From the NCBI GenBank assembly GCA_007123775.1, contig SLGK01000120.1, forward strand, positions 1 through 54,963: a DNA stretch of 54,963 nucleotides. The letters run 5' to 3'. The translations under genes were made by a program, and so were the position numbers. This document shows positions 15,464 through 23,436 of this stretch, piece by piece; position 1 is the stretch's first letter, and every line of letters starts with the position of its first letter. Source of the DNA: Anaerolineae bacterium. Its GTDB lineage: Bacteria > Chloroflexota > Anaerolineae > Promineifilales > Promineifilaceae. The notes under the pieces are model-generated. The model saw only the letters and a list, made by a program, of their open reading frames with translations. It was not told the DNA's origin and did no database searches.

Positions 15464-17935
15464 TCAGGGTGTCTGGTCTAAAGCCAGGAAGCGCTCCAAG
15501 ATGTTGGCCCGCCATATGTAGCGCAGGAGCCAGGCCCAGAAGACGGCCACGGAGCCTAAAAAGAGGTAATCGACAATCGCGAGGGGGATGAGGTCGAAGA
15601 AGCTGCGTAAGTCGGCGAGGGACAGGACGACCAGGAAGGCAATGCCCAAGACCACGGCCAGACGAAACGGCCGTTTATCACCACTCAAGCTGCTACCACC
15701 CGTCCACCATTCATTGGGCGGCTCCACAAACGGCACCAGCAGCAGGCCGCAAAAGATGATAAACGTCGTCAGGGCGGCCTGGGCCACAATCAGCGGATTG
15801 GCCGGGATGCCCGGCTGCCCAATCAGCAGATCGCGCACCATGAACGCCTGGTGGGCATAGAGGAAGTAAACCAGGTAAACGCCCAGGGCCACCGTGCCCA
15901 GCGACAGAGCGGCCGGCACCACAAAATGGATGAGCTGGCGCACCAACCGGTCCCGATGGGGCGGCATACCGGGCCGCGCCCAGGCCGCCAGGGCAAAGGC
16001 CGGAATGCCCACCGTCCACAAGGTGAGCATGGCGTTGTGTTTGGGCGTGAAGGGGAAACCGGCAGCAACGGCCGTAGTAATAATCAGTAGCGCCGCGTAC
16101 AGCACCCGCGTCAGGAACAGCTTGAGTACGCCCTGCATCCCGTTGATGATGCGCTGCCCTTCCTTAAAGGCGTGGGGCAGGGCGCTGAACGCATCTTTCA
16201 GCAGCACAATATCGGCTACGCCGCGAGCCGCCTGGCTGCCGCTCTCCATAGCGATGCCCAGATCGGCCCGCTTGAGGGCCAGCACGTCGTTCACGCCATC
16301 GCCGATCATAGCCACAAAACGGCCGTTTGCCTGCAACAGTTTGACCAACTCTTCTTTCTGGTGGGGGCTGATACGGCCGAATATCGAGGCTTCTACCGCT
16401 GCCTGATTGCGCTCCGCTTCCGACATGCGCTCCAGTTCCGGGCCGGAGACCAGATAGTCGCCGGTGGGGATGCCCGCCTGTCGCACCAGCGCGGCTACCG
16501 TGTCCGGATTGTCGCCAGAAATGACCTTCAGTTCGATGCCGGTGGCGGCGAAGCTGTCAAGCGTTTCGCGGGTGTCAGGGCGCAGCACGTCGCTAAAACT
16601 GACCACGCCCATCAATTCCAGATTGGGCGGTAGTTGGGCCTGTCCGTTACGGCTGAACGCGTTTTCCTGATAGGGGGCGCGGGCGAAGTAGAGGACGCGC
16701 AAGCCCTCGGCGCTCCATTCTTGCAGCAGATCGGTTGTGGCAGAAACGGCCGTTTCGTTCAGATGGGGCTGTAACATTTCCGGCGCGCCCAGGACGTAGG
16801 CTTGGGGGTGGGGATTATGGGCCAGGGCCAGCGCGCTCCATTTCCGCTCCGAGGAGAAGGGGACTTCGGCCAGAATCGGTTGGGGATCGGCGGGCAGGGC
16901 CTCGGCCAGGGCTTCGGTGGTGCGGTTGCCGGCGGGGGTGCTGGCAGCGTAGACGGCTAACGTCTGGCGTAGACTTTCTTCGTCGGTGTAGGGCAACGGC
17001 CGTATCTGGTTCAGTTCGATCCGGTTGGCCGTCAGCGTGCCCGTCTTGTCCAGGCAGAGGACATCCACGTTGCTCAACAGCTCGACGGCGTTGGCCTGCT
17101 GCACCAGCGCCCCCTGGCCCACCATCCGCACCGCGCCAATGGCGTAGGCTACGGCGATGGTCAAAAACAGCCCGTTGGGGATGAGGCCCACAATGACCAC
17201 CGACATCTGCACCAGTTCCACCAGGGTAATGTCGCGCACGGCGGCCGTGACCAGCATCAGCATCTGGAAGTAGAAGGCGATGACCAGCAGCAGCCGGATA
17301 ACCAGGTTGATCTGCTTTTGCAGCGGCGTGTAGACGCGACGGAAGGCCCGCGCCCCTTCGGTAATTTCGTAGGCCAGGCTGTCGGCCCCCACTTTTTGGG
17401 CTTCGTAGAGGGCGGTGCCTGTAACCACAAAGCTGCCAGAGTAGACGGGATCGCCGGCCTGTTTGCCCACCAGATCAGATTCGCCGGTCAGCAGAGATTC
17501 GTCGACTTCGATACGGCCGTTGCCCACCAGTTCGCCATCAACCACCACCTGATCCCCCGGCCCCACGCGCAAAATATCCCCCACCACAATCTCGGAGGGG
17601 TCGATGGTGCGCTCCTGCCCCTCCCGCACCACCAGCGCTTTGGGCCGCGTCAGAATGGCGATACGGTCCAGCGTGCGTTTGGCCCGTACCTCCTGTACCA
17701 CACCTACCAGCGTATTGGCCAGCACCACCCCCACCGACACCAGCGCATCGGACACCCGCCCCATGAGGATAAGGGCGGTGCCCAGGCCAAACAGAACGTA
17801 GTTGATAAAGGTAAAGACGTTTTCGCGCAGAATCTGGGCGTAGGAGCGGCTGGTGTGCAGCGGGGCATCATTGCCCTGCCCGGCGGCACGGCGGGCTAAT
17901 ACTTCTTGTTCGCTGAGTCCGTGGATGGGTTGCAT
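15464..17935 (-). CDS. Cation-translocating P-type ATPase (CtpE-like)
   Basis: An 823-residue P-type ATPase. The actuator domain has SLLTGESD, the phosphorylation site is Asp296 in CLDKTGTLT, and the hinge has MIGDGVNDVLALKRADLGIA. Helix 4 reads VGLIPNGLFLTIAVAYAIGA, where PNG resembles the ion-binding kink of CtpE-type and other P2-like pumps more than the CPC of heavy-metal pumps. A divalent cation such as Ca2+ is therefore a reasonable but unproved substrate. The ATG at 17935 (MQPIHGLSEQEVLARRAAGQ) gives the usual N-terminus. A longer frame to 18019 would translate the family F repeat that abuts this ATG. Confidence 0.92.
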   Translation of the reverse strand: MQPIHGLSEQEVLARRAAGQGNDAPLHTSRSYAQILRENVFTFINYVLFGLGTALILMGRVSDALVSVGVVLANTLVGVVQEVRAKRTLDRIAILTRPKALVVREGQERTIDPSEIVVGDILRVGPGDQVVVDGELVGNGRIEVDESLLTGESDLVGKQAGDPVYSGSFVVTGTALYEAQKVGADSLAYEITEGARAFRRVYTPLQKQINLVIRLLLVIAFYFQMLMLVTAAVRDITLVELVQMSVVIVGLIPNGLFLTIAVAYAIGAVRMVGQGALVQQANAVELLSNVDVLCLDKTGTLTANRIELNQIRPLPYTDEESLRQTLAVYAASTPAGNRTTEALAEALPADPQPILAEVPFSSERKWSALALAHNPHPQAYVLGAPEMLQPHLNETAVSATTDLLQEWSAEGLRVLYFARAPYQENAFSRNGQAQLPPNLELMGVVSFSDVLRPDTRETLDSFAATGIELKVISGDNPDTVAALVRQAGIPTGDYLVSGPELERMSEAERNQAAVEASIFGRISPHQKEELVKLLQANGRFVAMIGDGVNDVLALKRADLGIAMESGSQAARGVADIVLLKDAFSALPHAFKEGQRIINGMQGVLKLFLTRVLYAALLIITTAVAAGFPFTPKHNAMLTLWTVGIPAFALAAWARPGMPPHRDRLVRQLIHFVVPAALSLGTVALGVYLVYFLYAHQAFMVRDLLIGQPGIPANPLIVAQAALTTFIIFCGLLLVPFVEPPNEWWTGGSSLSGDKRPFRLAVVLGIAFLVVLSLADLRSFFDLIPLAIVDYLFLGSVAVFWAWLLRYIWRANILERFLALDQTP

Positions 17936-18024
17936 ATTGCGTGTTGCGTGTTGCGTATCACGTATTGCGTATTGCGTAGTGCGTAAGGGGTTTCCAGCTA
18001 CGCAATACGGAATACGCACTACGT
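17936..18024. repeat. Junction repeat, family F, copy 3
   Basis: TTGCGTGTTGCGTGTTGCG words face CTACGCAATACGGAATACG words. On the gene strand the repeat ends at the very base before the P-type ATPase ATG, so no conventional ribosome-binding site remains between them. Its other end touches the stop of the next minus-strand gene (18026). Confidence 0.85.
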
Positions 18025-18025
18025 G

Positions 18026-18898
18026 CTATTCTCGTACCAGGGTAACAGACCCGATTTCCATATCAATTTGAATGGTGAGCAGGGGGCCGCTGCCGGGGGC
18101 GGCGTAGATACGGCCCATTTGTTCCCATTCACCGACGGTCATCAGGTCGTCCAGGTCGTGGTTGAAGATGACGCGCACGGCCGTTTCTTCGGGAATGACC
18201 AGGCGCACGCTGCTGAGGCCGGCCCGGAGATTGACGTGGGCGTCCTGCTGCAGCGGCCCATTGAAATTGAGCAAAAAGGTGCCCGCACCGCCCACAAAAT
18301 CGAAGCGGGTGAAGTTGGCGTAGCCCAGGCCATCCAGCCGCACAGTCGAGCCGCCCGTATTATAGGTCAACTGCTCCATTAAAACAGGGTTAAGGCTGGT
18401 AAATTTAATGTCAGAATCGGCCGGACCTTCGCGGATGGTCAACCGCTGCAAAGGTACGCCGCTGAGGTCGAGGTAGCTGTGCTGGTTGCCGCCCTGAATG
18501 GTCAACCACAGCGGGAACTGGCCCAGCCCCAGGTCCCAATCGTTGACCGCCCATTCGGAGGGGATGATGTGGTCGGGCAGCCGCTCCTGGGCGATGGTCA
18601 ACCGGCTGCCGTCGTCGCTGCGGCTAATGGTGGGTTCCCATTCGGCCACATTGTAGCGGACGGTGCCGGTAATGAGCCGGTCGGCCCCGCTGCTGAGATT
18701 GAGCTGGCCGGTTTGCAGGGTGAGGGTGAGGGCTACGGCCGTATCCAGCGTGGGGTAAGGTTCGTCGATAACGGCCGTTTCAATTGGCCCCACCTGAGTC
18801 TGGCGCGGCATTTCGGGGATGTCAACGGCCGTCTGGCAGGCCACCACGGCCAGGCTCAGCCCCAAAATAGACAGCAACAACAACCAGATCACTCGCAC
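18026..18898 (-). CDS. Lipoprotein with toast-rack (DUF2154-like) domain
   Basis: A predicted 290-residue lipoprotein. The start chosen is GTG at 18898 (signal VRVIWLLLLSILGLSLAVVAC, lipobox LAVVAC), with GGAG 8 bases upstream. An upstream ATG would add residues encoded by a family I repeat piece. The mature part begins with Thr/Val-rich repeats (LQTGQLNLSSGADRLITGTV) and ends in a beta-helical region with a VHVNLRAGLSSVRLVIPEE-like hydrophobic rhythm, resembling the DUF2154/LiaF-type toast-rack fold. Such proteins are usually cell-surface or envelope-stress related. It shares strand with the P-type ATPase gene, separated only by a repeat. Confidence 0.72.
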   Translation of the reverse strand: MRVIWLLLLSILGLSLAVVACQTAVDIPEMPRQTQVGPIETAVIDEPYPTLDTAVALTLTLQTGQLNLSSGADRLITGTVRYNVAEWEPTISRSDDGSRLTIAQERLPDHIIPSEWAVNDWDLGLGQFPLWLTIQGGNQHSYLDLSGVPLQRLTIREGPADSDIKFTSLNPVLMEQLTYNTGGSTVRLDGLGYANFTRFDFVGGAGTFLLNFNGPLQQDAHVNLRAGLSSVRLVIPEETAVRVIFNHDLDDLMTVGEWEQMGRIYAAPGSGPLLTIQIDMEIGSVTLVRE

Positions 18899-19135
18899 AA
18901 CTTCTTCTCCGCTTTTCTCTGAGTAACTCCGCATAACAATTAATGAATACGTCTGATAATACTGCTTCTTCTGTGAAGAGACCAGACCTGTTTCTGCCAG
19001 CGTCATATTGTGCTAGACTATCGTCAGGCAAGCCATGCAATTGGCGGCTGCAGTACACCCGCAGCCGCGTTCACCCATGACAATTGAGCCGAAAGCGAAG
19101 CAACTCTCTTATAGTCGCCTGTACCGACGCGCTCT

Positions 19136-19252
19136 GTGTATCTACCCTACAATATCGAACGGGCTATTGCCCTGGCAGCGGAGATGGCGATGTCGGAACT
19201 GGAACCGTATGCAATGGCGTTGCGAACGGCCGTTTATTGGGGTCGCCAGTAA
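19136..19252 (+). pseudogene. Coding-like 3' gene remnant
   Basis: The frame reads VYLPYNIERAIALAAEMAMS then ELEPYAMALRTAVYWGRQ and stops at 19252, with a regular helical pattern and the AACGGCCGTT motif read as TAV as in real genes of this window. There is no start codon with a ribosome-binding site, and an in-frame TAG lies 36 bases or so upstream of the readable part. I read it as the end of a lost gene. The family is not recognised. Confidence 0.35.
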
Positions 19253-19307
19253 ATTTTGCCCCTCACCCCGACCTATGGTATCCTGTCTCGCGGAGGAACA
19301 GGCAACT

Positions 19308-19355
19308 ATGATCCAGATCAACAACGTTGGCAAAGTATACGGCCGTAGCCACTGA
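19308..19355 (+). pseudogene. 5' stub of an ABC transporter ATPase gene
   Basis: GGAGGAACAGGCAACT precedes ATG at 19308, and the frame reads MIQINNVGKVYGRSH then stop. MIQI-NV-KVYG is the standard beginning of ABC ATPases, including its own strong ribosome-binding site, but the gene breaks off after 15 residues, right after a TACGGCCGTA palindrome. No Walker motifs follow in any frame. This is a truncated gene start. Confidence 0.6.
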
Positions 19356-19476
19356 AGAAATCGGCCGTTGTTGGGTTGCCATCTGCGAGCAACAACCATA
19401 CTCTCGTTGTTAGCGAGAGTCCAACAGCAAATGAAAAAAAGCAAACGCGGGCTAAACGCTCTTTAGAAAACGCGAA

Positions 19477-20034
19477 TCAAACGCGGGTAATGTATTCGCC
19501 AGAACTGGTGTTAACCTTGATCCGGTCGCCTTCCTGGACAAAGAGGGGGGTCTTGACCTTGAGGCCGGTGTCCGTAATGATCTCTTTGGTTGCCCCGGTA
19601 GCCGTGTCACCGGCGACGGCGTTCTCAGCCTCGACCACATCAAACTCCATTGTCAGCGGCAGTTCATAATCCAGCACCTCGCCTTCGTATAGGAGTAGGT
19701 CTAGTTCCATATTTTCGCGCAGGTATTTTTCCTGGCCGGCAAAGGTGTCGTGGCTGACAAATTTCTGCTCGTAGGTATCGGTATCCATGAAGACGTAGAA
19801 ACGGCCGTCATCATACAAATATTGGAAGGTCTGGCTCTCCAAACGCACATCCTCCACCCGGTCACCGGAGCTAAAGGTCATTTGCAAATTGGAGCCGGTG
19901 CGCACGTTACGCACGCTGACCCGGATCGTAGCCTTGCCCCGGCCCGGTTTACTGTGGCTATATTCTGTCACCTTATACAGTTCGCCGTCCTGCAAAAAGG
20001 TCGTGCCCCGGCGTAATTGATTAACATCGATCAT
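19477..20034 (-). CDS. efp: Translation elongation factor P
   Basis: A 185-residue EF-P, which binds between ribosomal P and E sites to relieve stalling at polyproline. The KOW-like N-terminal domain has the exposed loop HSKPGRGKATIRV with Lys34 at the position modified in many bacteria. The central and C-terminal OB domains include EVLDYELPLTMEFDVVEAE and TDTGLKVKTPLFVQEGDRIK. It is full length. ATG at 20034 is preceded by GGAGAAAACC. Proline-rich linkers are common in this window's surface proteins, so EF-P demand is expected. I cannot see a modification enzyme gene (EarP/EpmA) nearby. Confidence 0.96.
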   Translation of the reverse strand: MIDVNQLRRGTTFLQDGELYKVTEYSHSKPGRGKATIRVSVRNVRTGSNLQMTFSSGDRVEDVRLESQTFQYLYDDGRFYVFMDTDTYEQKFVSHDTFAGQEKYLRENMELDLLLYEGEVLDYELPLTMEFDVVEAENAVAGDTATGATKEIITDTGLKVKTPLFVQEGDRIKVNTSSGEYITRV

Positions 20035-20061
20035 GGTTTTCTCCTAACGTTGAATTTTATG

Positions 20062-20125
20062 GTTGCGGGTGGCGGGTAGCAGGTGGCGTTTTGCTCGTTA
20101 CTCGCTACTCGCCACCCGCTACTAG
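20062..20125. repeat. Junction repeat, family E (GGGTGGCGGGTAGC words), copy 1
   Basis: GCGGGTGGCGGGTAGC words face CTCGCCACCCGCTACTAG. It lies between the stop of the 51-residue peptide gene and efp, ending about 27 bases before the efp ATG. Confidence 0.8.
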
Positions 20126-20126
20126 T

Positions 20127-20282
20127 TTACGCAAACGGATCCGCACTGGAACGGCGCGTATACCATAGCACCAGCATGGTCGAACCGGCCAGCAATAATA
20201 GCCCCCCAATAAACCAGAGCAGGTCAGCCAGCGGCGTAACGCTGCTCAGACTAAAATTGCCTAACTCAATGACGAGCATCAT
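20127..20282 (-). CDS. Small single-pass membrane protein (51 aa)
   Basis: A short open frame starting ATGATG at 20282 and ending TAA at 20127. It encodes an amphipathic N-terminus (MMLVIELGNFSLSSVTPLAD), one hydrophobic helix (LLWFIGGLLLLAGSTMLVLW) and a basic then polar tail (YTRRSSADPFA). The helix followed by positive charges fits an inserted membrane peptide with its C-terminus inside. It lies upstream of efp and downstream of tlpA on the same strand. I do not recognise a family, and coding status rests on helix quality and the double ATG. A TATGAT box lies 11 bases upstream, so any leader would be very short. Confidence 0.55.
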   Translation of the reverse strand: MMLVIELGNFSLSSVTPLADLLWFIGGLLLLAGSTMLVLWYTRRSSADPFA

Positions 20283-20398
20283 AGGCTAATCTTATCATAC
20301 TCTAGGGAGGGCAGGCAATGAAAGAGCAGGTTACGTGGAGAAACAAAAAATAAGCACACAACCCGGTGATTTCCACTCTATGGCTTTGTTATCCGACA

Positions 20399-21067
20399 TC
20401 AGTTAAGCGTCTGGGCCAGATAGTCGTCAATCTGGCTACGGGTCATCAGGCCGAAGTGAACGGCCGCTACCGCACCCTCCCGATCAATAAAGTAGGTTGT
20501 AGGGAAGTTAGAAACGCCATATTGCCGGGCAATACGGCCGTTTTCATCCAGCAACGGCGTAAAAGACAGACCCATCTGGTCATAGAAGAAGCGGCTCACC
20601 AACTCCGGCGATTCCTGAAAATTGACCGCCAAAATCACCAAATCTTCATCCTGATATTCTTCATAAGCCGCTTGTAGCTCTGGCATTTCTACGCGGCAGG
20701 GTGGGCACCAGGTGGCCCAGAAATTGATAATGACCGGCCGGCCGCGAAAATCAGCCAGCGTCGCCACATTACCGCTCAAATCAGGCGCGAAAAAATCATA
20801 AGCCATGTCGCCAATCTGTAAAGGGCCTTGTCCTTCGGCCAGTGGGGCCAGGGCCGACTGCGCCGGTGCGCCAAATTGGGGCACCTGTTGCAGCGTTGTC
20901 TCTTGATTCCTGTCAAGCAGTTGGTCAAACAGGCTGCCCCCAAAAAGAAACATCGCCAAGGCCAAGCCCAGGGCCACAAACCCCAGCAACATCAGCAGCG
21001 GATTGCCGCCACTTTCAGGCTCGTCAGACAAGCTTTCCTCGATCTCGTTCTCAATTAAATCATTCAT
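20399..21067 (-). CDS. TlpA/ResA-like membrane-anchored thiol-disulfide oxidoreductase
   Basis: A 222-residue protein. An acidic cytoplasmic N-terminus (MNDLIENEIEESLSDEPE) leads to one membrane helix (about residues 24-45) and a thioredoxin-fold domain with the CPPC active site in FWATWCPPCRVEMP and the cis-Pro region NFPTTYFIDREG. TlpA/ResA proteins keep the CXXCH thiols of apocytochrome c reduced. It is the last gene of the minus-strand cluster with ccdA and ccmABC, which supports that role. A family A repeat separates it from ccdA (26 bases before its ATG). Confidence 0.92.
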   Translation of the reverse strand: MNDLIENEIEESLSDEPESGGNPLLMLLGFVALGLALAMFLFGGSLFDQLLDRNQETTLQQVPQFGAPAQSALAPLAEGQGPLQIGDMAYDFFAPDLSGNVATLADFRGRPVIINFWATWCPPCRVEMPELQAAYEEYQDEDLVILAVNFQESPELVSRFFYDQMGLSFTPLLDENGRIARQYGVSNFPTTYFIDREGAVAAVHFGLMTRSQIDDYLAQTLN

Positions 21068-21093
21068 AGGGTTCAGAAGTTCGCGGGGTTTAC

Positions 21094-21156
21094 CGTAAAA
21101 CGTAATGCGTAAGGTCTCTCTGGTTATGTTTTACGTCTTACGTTTTACGCATCACG
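21094..21156. repeat. Junction repeat, family A, copy 5
   Basis: CCGTAAAACGTAATGCGTAA faces TTACGTTTTACGCATCACG around GGTCTCTCTGGTTATG, a centre shared with the copy at 2040. It fills the ccdA-tlpA junction. Confidence 0.85.
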
Positions 21157-21159
21157 CCA

Positions 21160-22269
21160 CTAATTGCCAAACAAACCAATCAAGTAAGATTCGGCAACAG
21201 CGATATATTCATAAAGCCAATCAGGGATCAGGTTGTTGAAGTAGGCCATCTGTGCTTCAAGCATCAGAATGCCGATGATGATAAAGAGCGCACCACTGAT
21301 CAATTGGGTGCTGTGCAGGTAAACGGTCTGCCGCCGCTCCTTGCTACTGGTGAGGGTCCACAGGGCCGCCCCTAAAACCGCAAAGGCCAGGAGACCGATT
21401 TCTTGAACGGCCGTATAGCGAAGCCCGTCAAACATGGCAAAATTCCAGTAGGCATACTGGGTCGCCGCCGCCAAAATGCGCCACGCAGCCAGCGCCCACA
21501 CCAGCGCCACCACAAACATATGCGTATCCCATTGCCAGCCCTTGCCCCGCAGCACACGCCAGAACCAACTGTCACGGCTGCTGCGACCAAACCAGACCGA
21601 AACTAACAGCAAAGGCAACCCCAGCCCCAGCGTATAGATAAAGAGCAAAAACATACCCTGTAAAGCCGAGCCAGTCTGTGCCGCCAGCCCCATCACCGAA
21701 CCCAGAATAGGGCCAATGCAACCGGTCCAGCCCACCGAAAAAGTAAGACCAAAAGCAAACGAGCCGCGTACGGTTGCGCTTTGAGGCACCAGGCTGTTTT
21801 GGGCCATGCCAGCAAAACCGACGCCCAACAGCATCATCACACCAAAAATGAGGATAAAGCTGCCGCCGATCAGCAGAATAAGCTGTTGGTTTTGCAGTAA
21901 TACTCGCCCCAAAGCAAAGCCAACCGCACCAAACAGGCTAAAAGTAACGCCCATGCCGGCCATAAAAGCGATGGTATTGGCAGCTATGCGGGAACGGTCG
22001 CTTTGAAAGGCAAAAGCGAAGTAGGCGGTCAAAACAGGCAGGGTGCAAGGGGAGACAAAACTTAGTATCCCGGCGGCAAAGGCCAAAATGGCCAGAATCG
22101 CAAAGGGTTGGGTCTGAATACCTACCACAAAGGCACTGCTACTGCCGGTATCCGGCTGAAACAGAGAGCCAATAACAATGATCAGAACAACCGCGACAGC
22201 TACCGCCAGCAGCAAACGCTGCGTTAGAGAAAGGGCGCGTAGTGGTTCTGGTAATTTTAAGTCAGTCAT
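21160..22269 (-). CDS. ccdA: Cytochrome c biogenesis protein CcdA-like
   Basis: A 369-residue polytopic membrane protein that should carry electrons from cytoplasmic thioredoxin across the membrane to TlpA. It has an N-terminal signal-anchor-like helix, then the CcdA core with the paired cysteines SFVSPCTLPVLTAYF and VGWTGCIGPILGSVMG, about six to eight helices in all. The C-terminal ~120 residues (further helices, from about residue 245) exceed the usual ~230-residue CcdA. It lies between the ccmD-like gene and tlpA on the same strand. Confidence 0.92.
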   Translation of the reverse strand: MTDLKLPEPLRALSLTQRLLLAVAVAVVLIIVIGSLFQPDTGSSSAFVVGIQTQPFAILAILAFAAGILSFVSPCTLPVLTAYFAFAFQSDRSRIAANTIAFMAGMGVTFSLFGAVGFALGRVLLQNQQLILLIGGSFILIFGVMMLLGVGFAGMAQNSLVPQSATVRGSFAFGLTFSVGWTGCIGPILGSVMGLAAQTGSALQGMFLLFIYTLGLGLPLLLVSVWFGRSSRDSWFWRVLRGKGWQWDTHMFVVALVWALAAWRILAAATQYAYWNFAMFDGLRYTAVQEIGLLAFAVLGAALWTLTSSKERRQTVYLHSTQLISGALFIIIGILMLEAQMAYFNNLIPDWLYEYIAVAESYLIGLFGN

Positions 22270-22347
22270 ACCTGTCTCCGGTTAAGAAAGTTGCTTGCGT
22301 TCACTTTGATAGATGGTACGAAGCAAGCTGTTCTTACCCGTTACGCC

Positions 22348-22566
22348 CTATTCTTGCTCATCATTCTGCTCATCTTGCAGCACTTGCTGCATTAGACGAA
22401 TGTCTTGGAGCAGGTTGCGCTGGCGCACGACCAGACTGAGGACGTAGATCATACCAACGACCCACATCACTATGTAGGCCAATATTAAGTAATCATTAAA
22501 GCGGTTCGCTTCGGCCGGCATGGTCTGCAACAAAAAGGCGGCCATAGTGGCAAATAGAGCAATCAT
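22348..22566 (-). CDS. CcmD-like small membrane protein
   Basis: A 72-residue protein with two hydrophobic stretches (MIALFATMAAFLLQ and LILAYIVMWVVGMIYVLSLV) followed by a charged, coiled tail (RQRNLLQDIRLMQQVLQDEQ). Small size and position directly after ccmC match CcmD, which stabilises the heme exporter. Its ATG overlaps the ccmC stop by one base (TGATG), indicating translational coupling. Sequence similarity to CcmD is weak by nature, so the call rests mainly on context. Confidence 0.75.
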   Translation of the reverse strand: MIALFATMAAFLLQTMPAEANRFNDYLILAYIVMWVVGMIYVLSLVVRQRNLLQDIRLMQQVLQDEQNDEQE

Positions 22567-23318
22567 CAGGTAGATCCTCCTTGCAGCCGTTGCAGCACCT
22601 GACTTTTGAGTAAATCGGCGCGGTCCATCAGCTTTTGCAGCCGGACGCGATTGACCAGCCAGGCAGAATATAGGAGTGAAAAGGCGACCACGTTTAATAT
22701 CAGCACCGAGCGCATCTGAGCCTCAACACCAGGTCCGTCAAACTCTTGCAAACCTTCGGCGGCACCCTGGGCCGATTCCAGCGTGCCGCCAAACACGACG
22801 GGATGAATGTCGCGTAAGAAACGCACACTCAGGTAGGATAGGATGACGGTTACAAAGGCCACGATAACGTAAACGGCCGAAAATCGGCGACGTTTATCGG
22901 GATCATCAATTGCGCCGCGCAGCATAAAATAGGCCGCATAGCTGAGCCAGGCCACCGTCACCAGCGTCAGACGCGGACTCCAAATCCACCAGGTGTTCCA
23001 GGCTGGTCTGCCCCAGACCGAGCCACTGACAATAGCCATGGTTAAAAAGACCAGTCCAATCTCGACCGAGGCAACAGCATACGTGTCATATTTAGCGTGG
23101 CGGCGGCGTAAATAAAGCACGCCTGAAATGAGGGCCACAAAAAAGGCCACCGAGCCAACCCAGGCCGACCCTACGTGAAAGTAGAAAATACGCTGCACGT
23201 TGCCCATTGAGCGCTCTACCGGCGCGTAGAAGAACACGGCTACGAGCGCTACCAGCAGCACAATGACGGCTGACCAATTCAAAATACGGACTGTGCGGTT
23301 TGTTTTTGCCAATTCCAT
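22566..23318 (-). CDS. ccmC: Heme exporter subunit CcmC/CcsA-like
   Basis: A 250-residue membrane protein with about six helices that should present heme at the outer face for cytochrome c maturation. It shows FYFHVGSAWVGSVAFF and the tryptophan-rich loop RPAWNTWWIWSPRLT, with flanking His residues (FHVGS; RDIHPVVFG). The loop differs from the usual WGTWWVWDARLT: the Asp after WIW is Ser (AGT codon). ATG at 23318 with GAGG 6 bases upstream is preferred to the ATG at 23330, which touches repeat DNA. It is the third gene of the ccm operon. Confidence 0.9.
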   Translation of the reverse strand: MELAKTNRTVRILNWSAVIVLLVALVAVFFYAPVERSMGNVQRIFYFHVGSAWVGSVAFFVALISGVLYLRRRHAKYDTYAVASVEIGLVFLTMAIVSGSVWGRPAWNTWWIWSPRLTLVTVAWLSYAAYFMLRGAIDDPDKRRRFSAVYVIVAFVTVILSYLSVRFLRDIHPVVFGGTLESAQGAAEGLQEFDGPGVEAQMRSVLILNVVAFSLLYSAWLVNRVRLQKLMDRADLLKSQVLQRLQGGST

Positions 23319-23330
23319 CGTTAACCTCAT

Positions 23331-23382
23331 GTCGTAATGCCTATTACGCAGTTCTCTCTAAGTTACGCAATACGAAATATGC
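23331..23382. repeat. Junction repeat, family F, copy 4
   Basis: GTCGTAATGCCTATTACGC and AGTTACGCAATACGAAATA form imperfect arms around GTTCTCTCTA. It ends about 12 bases ahead of the preferred ccmC ATG within the ccmB-ccmC junction. Confidence 0.7.
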
Positions 23383-23436
23383 TTTGTCAATTGCCTTTCG
23401 GCAAGTTCCTAAAGAACCATAAGCCATAGGTATTCC

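Larger units (their letters stand above)
18899..19476. other. 578-bp region of gene debris
   Basis: No intact gene is convincing here. From left to right it holds a family I repeat piece (about 18905-18930), a short coding-like tail ending at 19252, and a 16-codon stub of an ABC ATPase gene at 19308-19355. A direct GTTGTT/CGAGAG-rich stretch lies near 19370-19420 (CTCTCGTTGTTAGCGAGAG is a small hairpin at about 19401-19419). Longer open frames crossing it mix these pieces and are not supported. Confidence 0.6.

Noticed and set aside
19035-19355. A 106-codon plus-strand open frame upstream of efp.
   Set aside because: It has no ribosome-binding site at its first ATG and only its last 16 codons look like protein (an ABC ATPase start with its own GGAGG). 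It is debris, not a gene.
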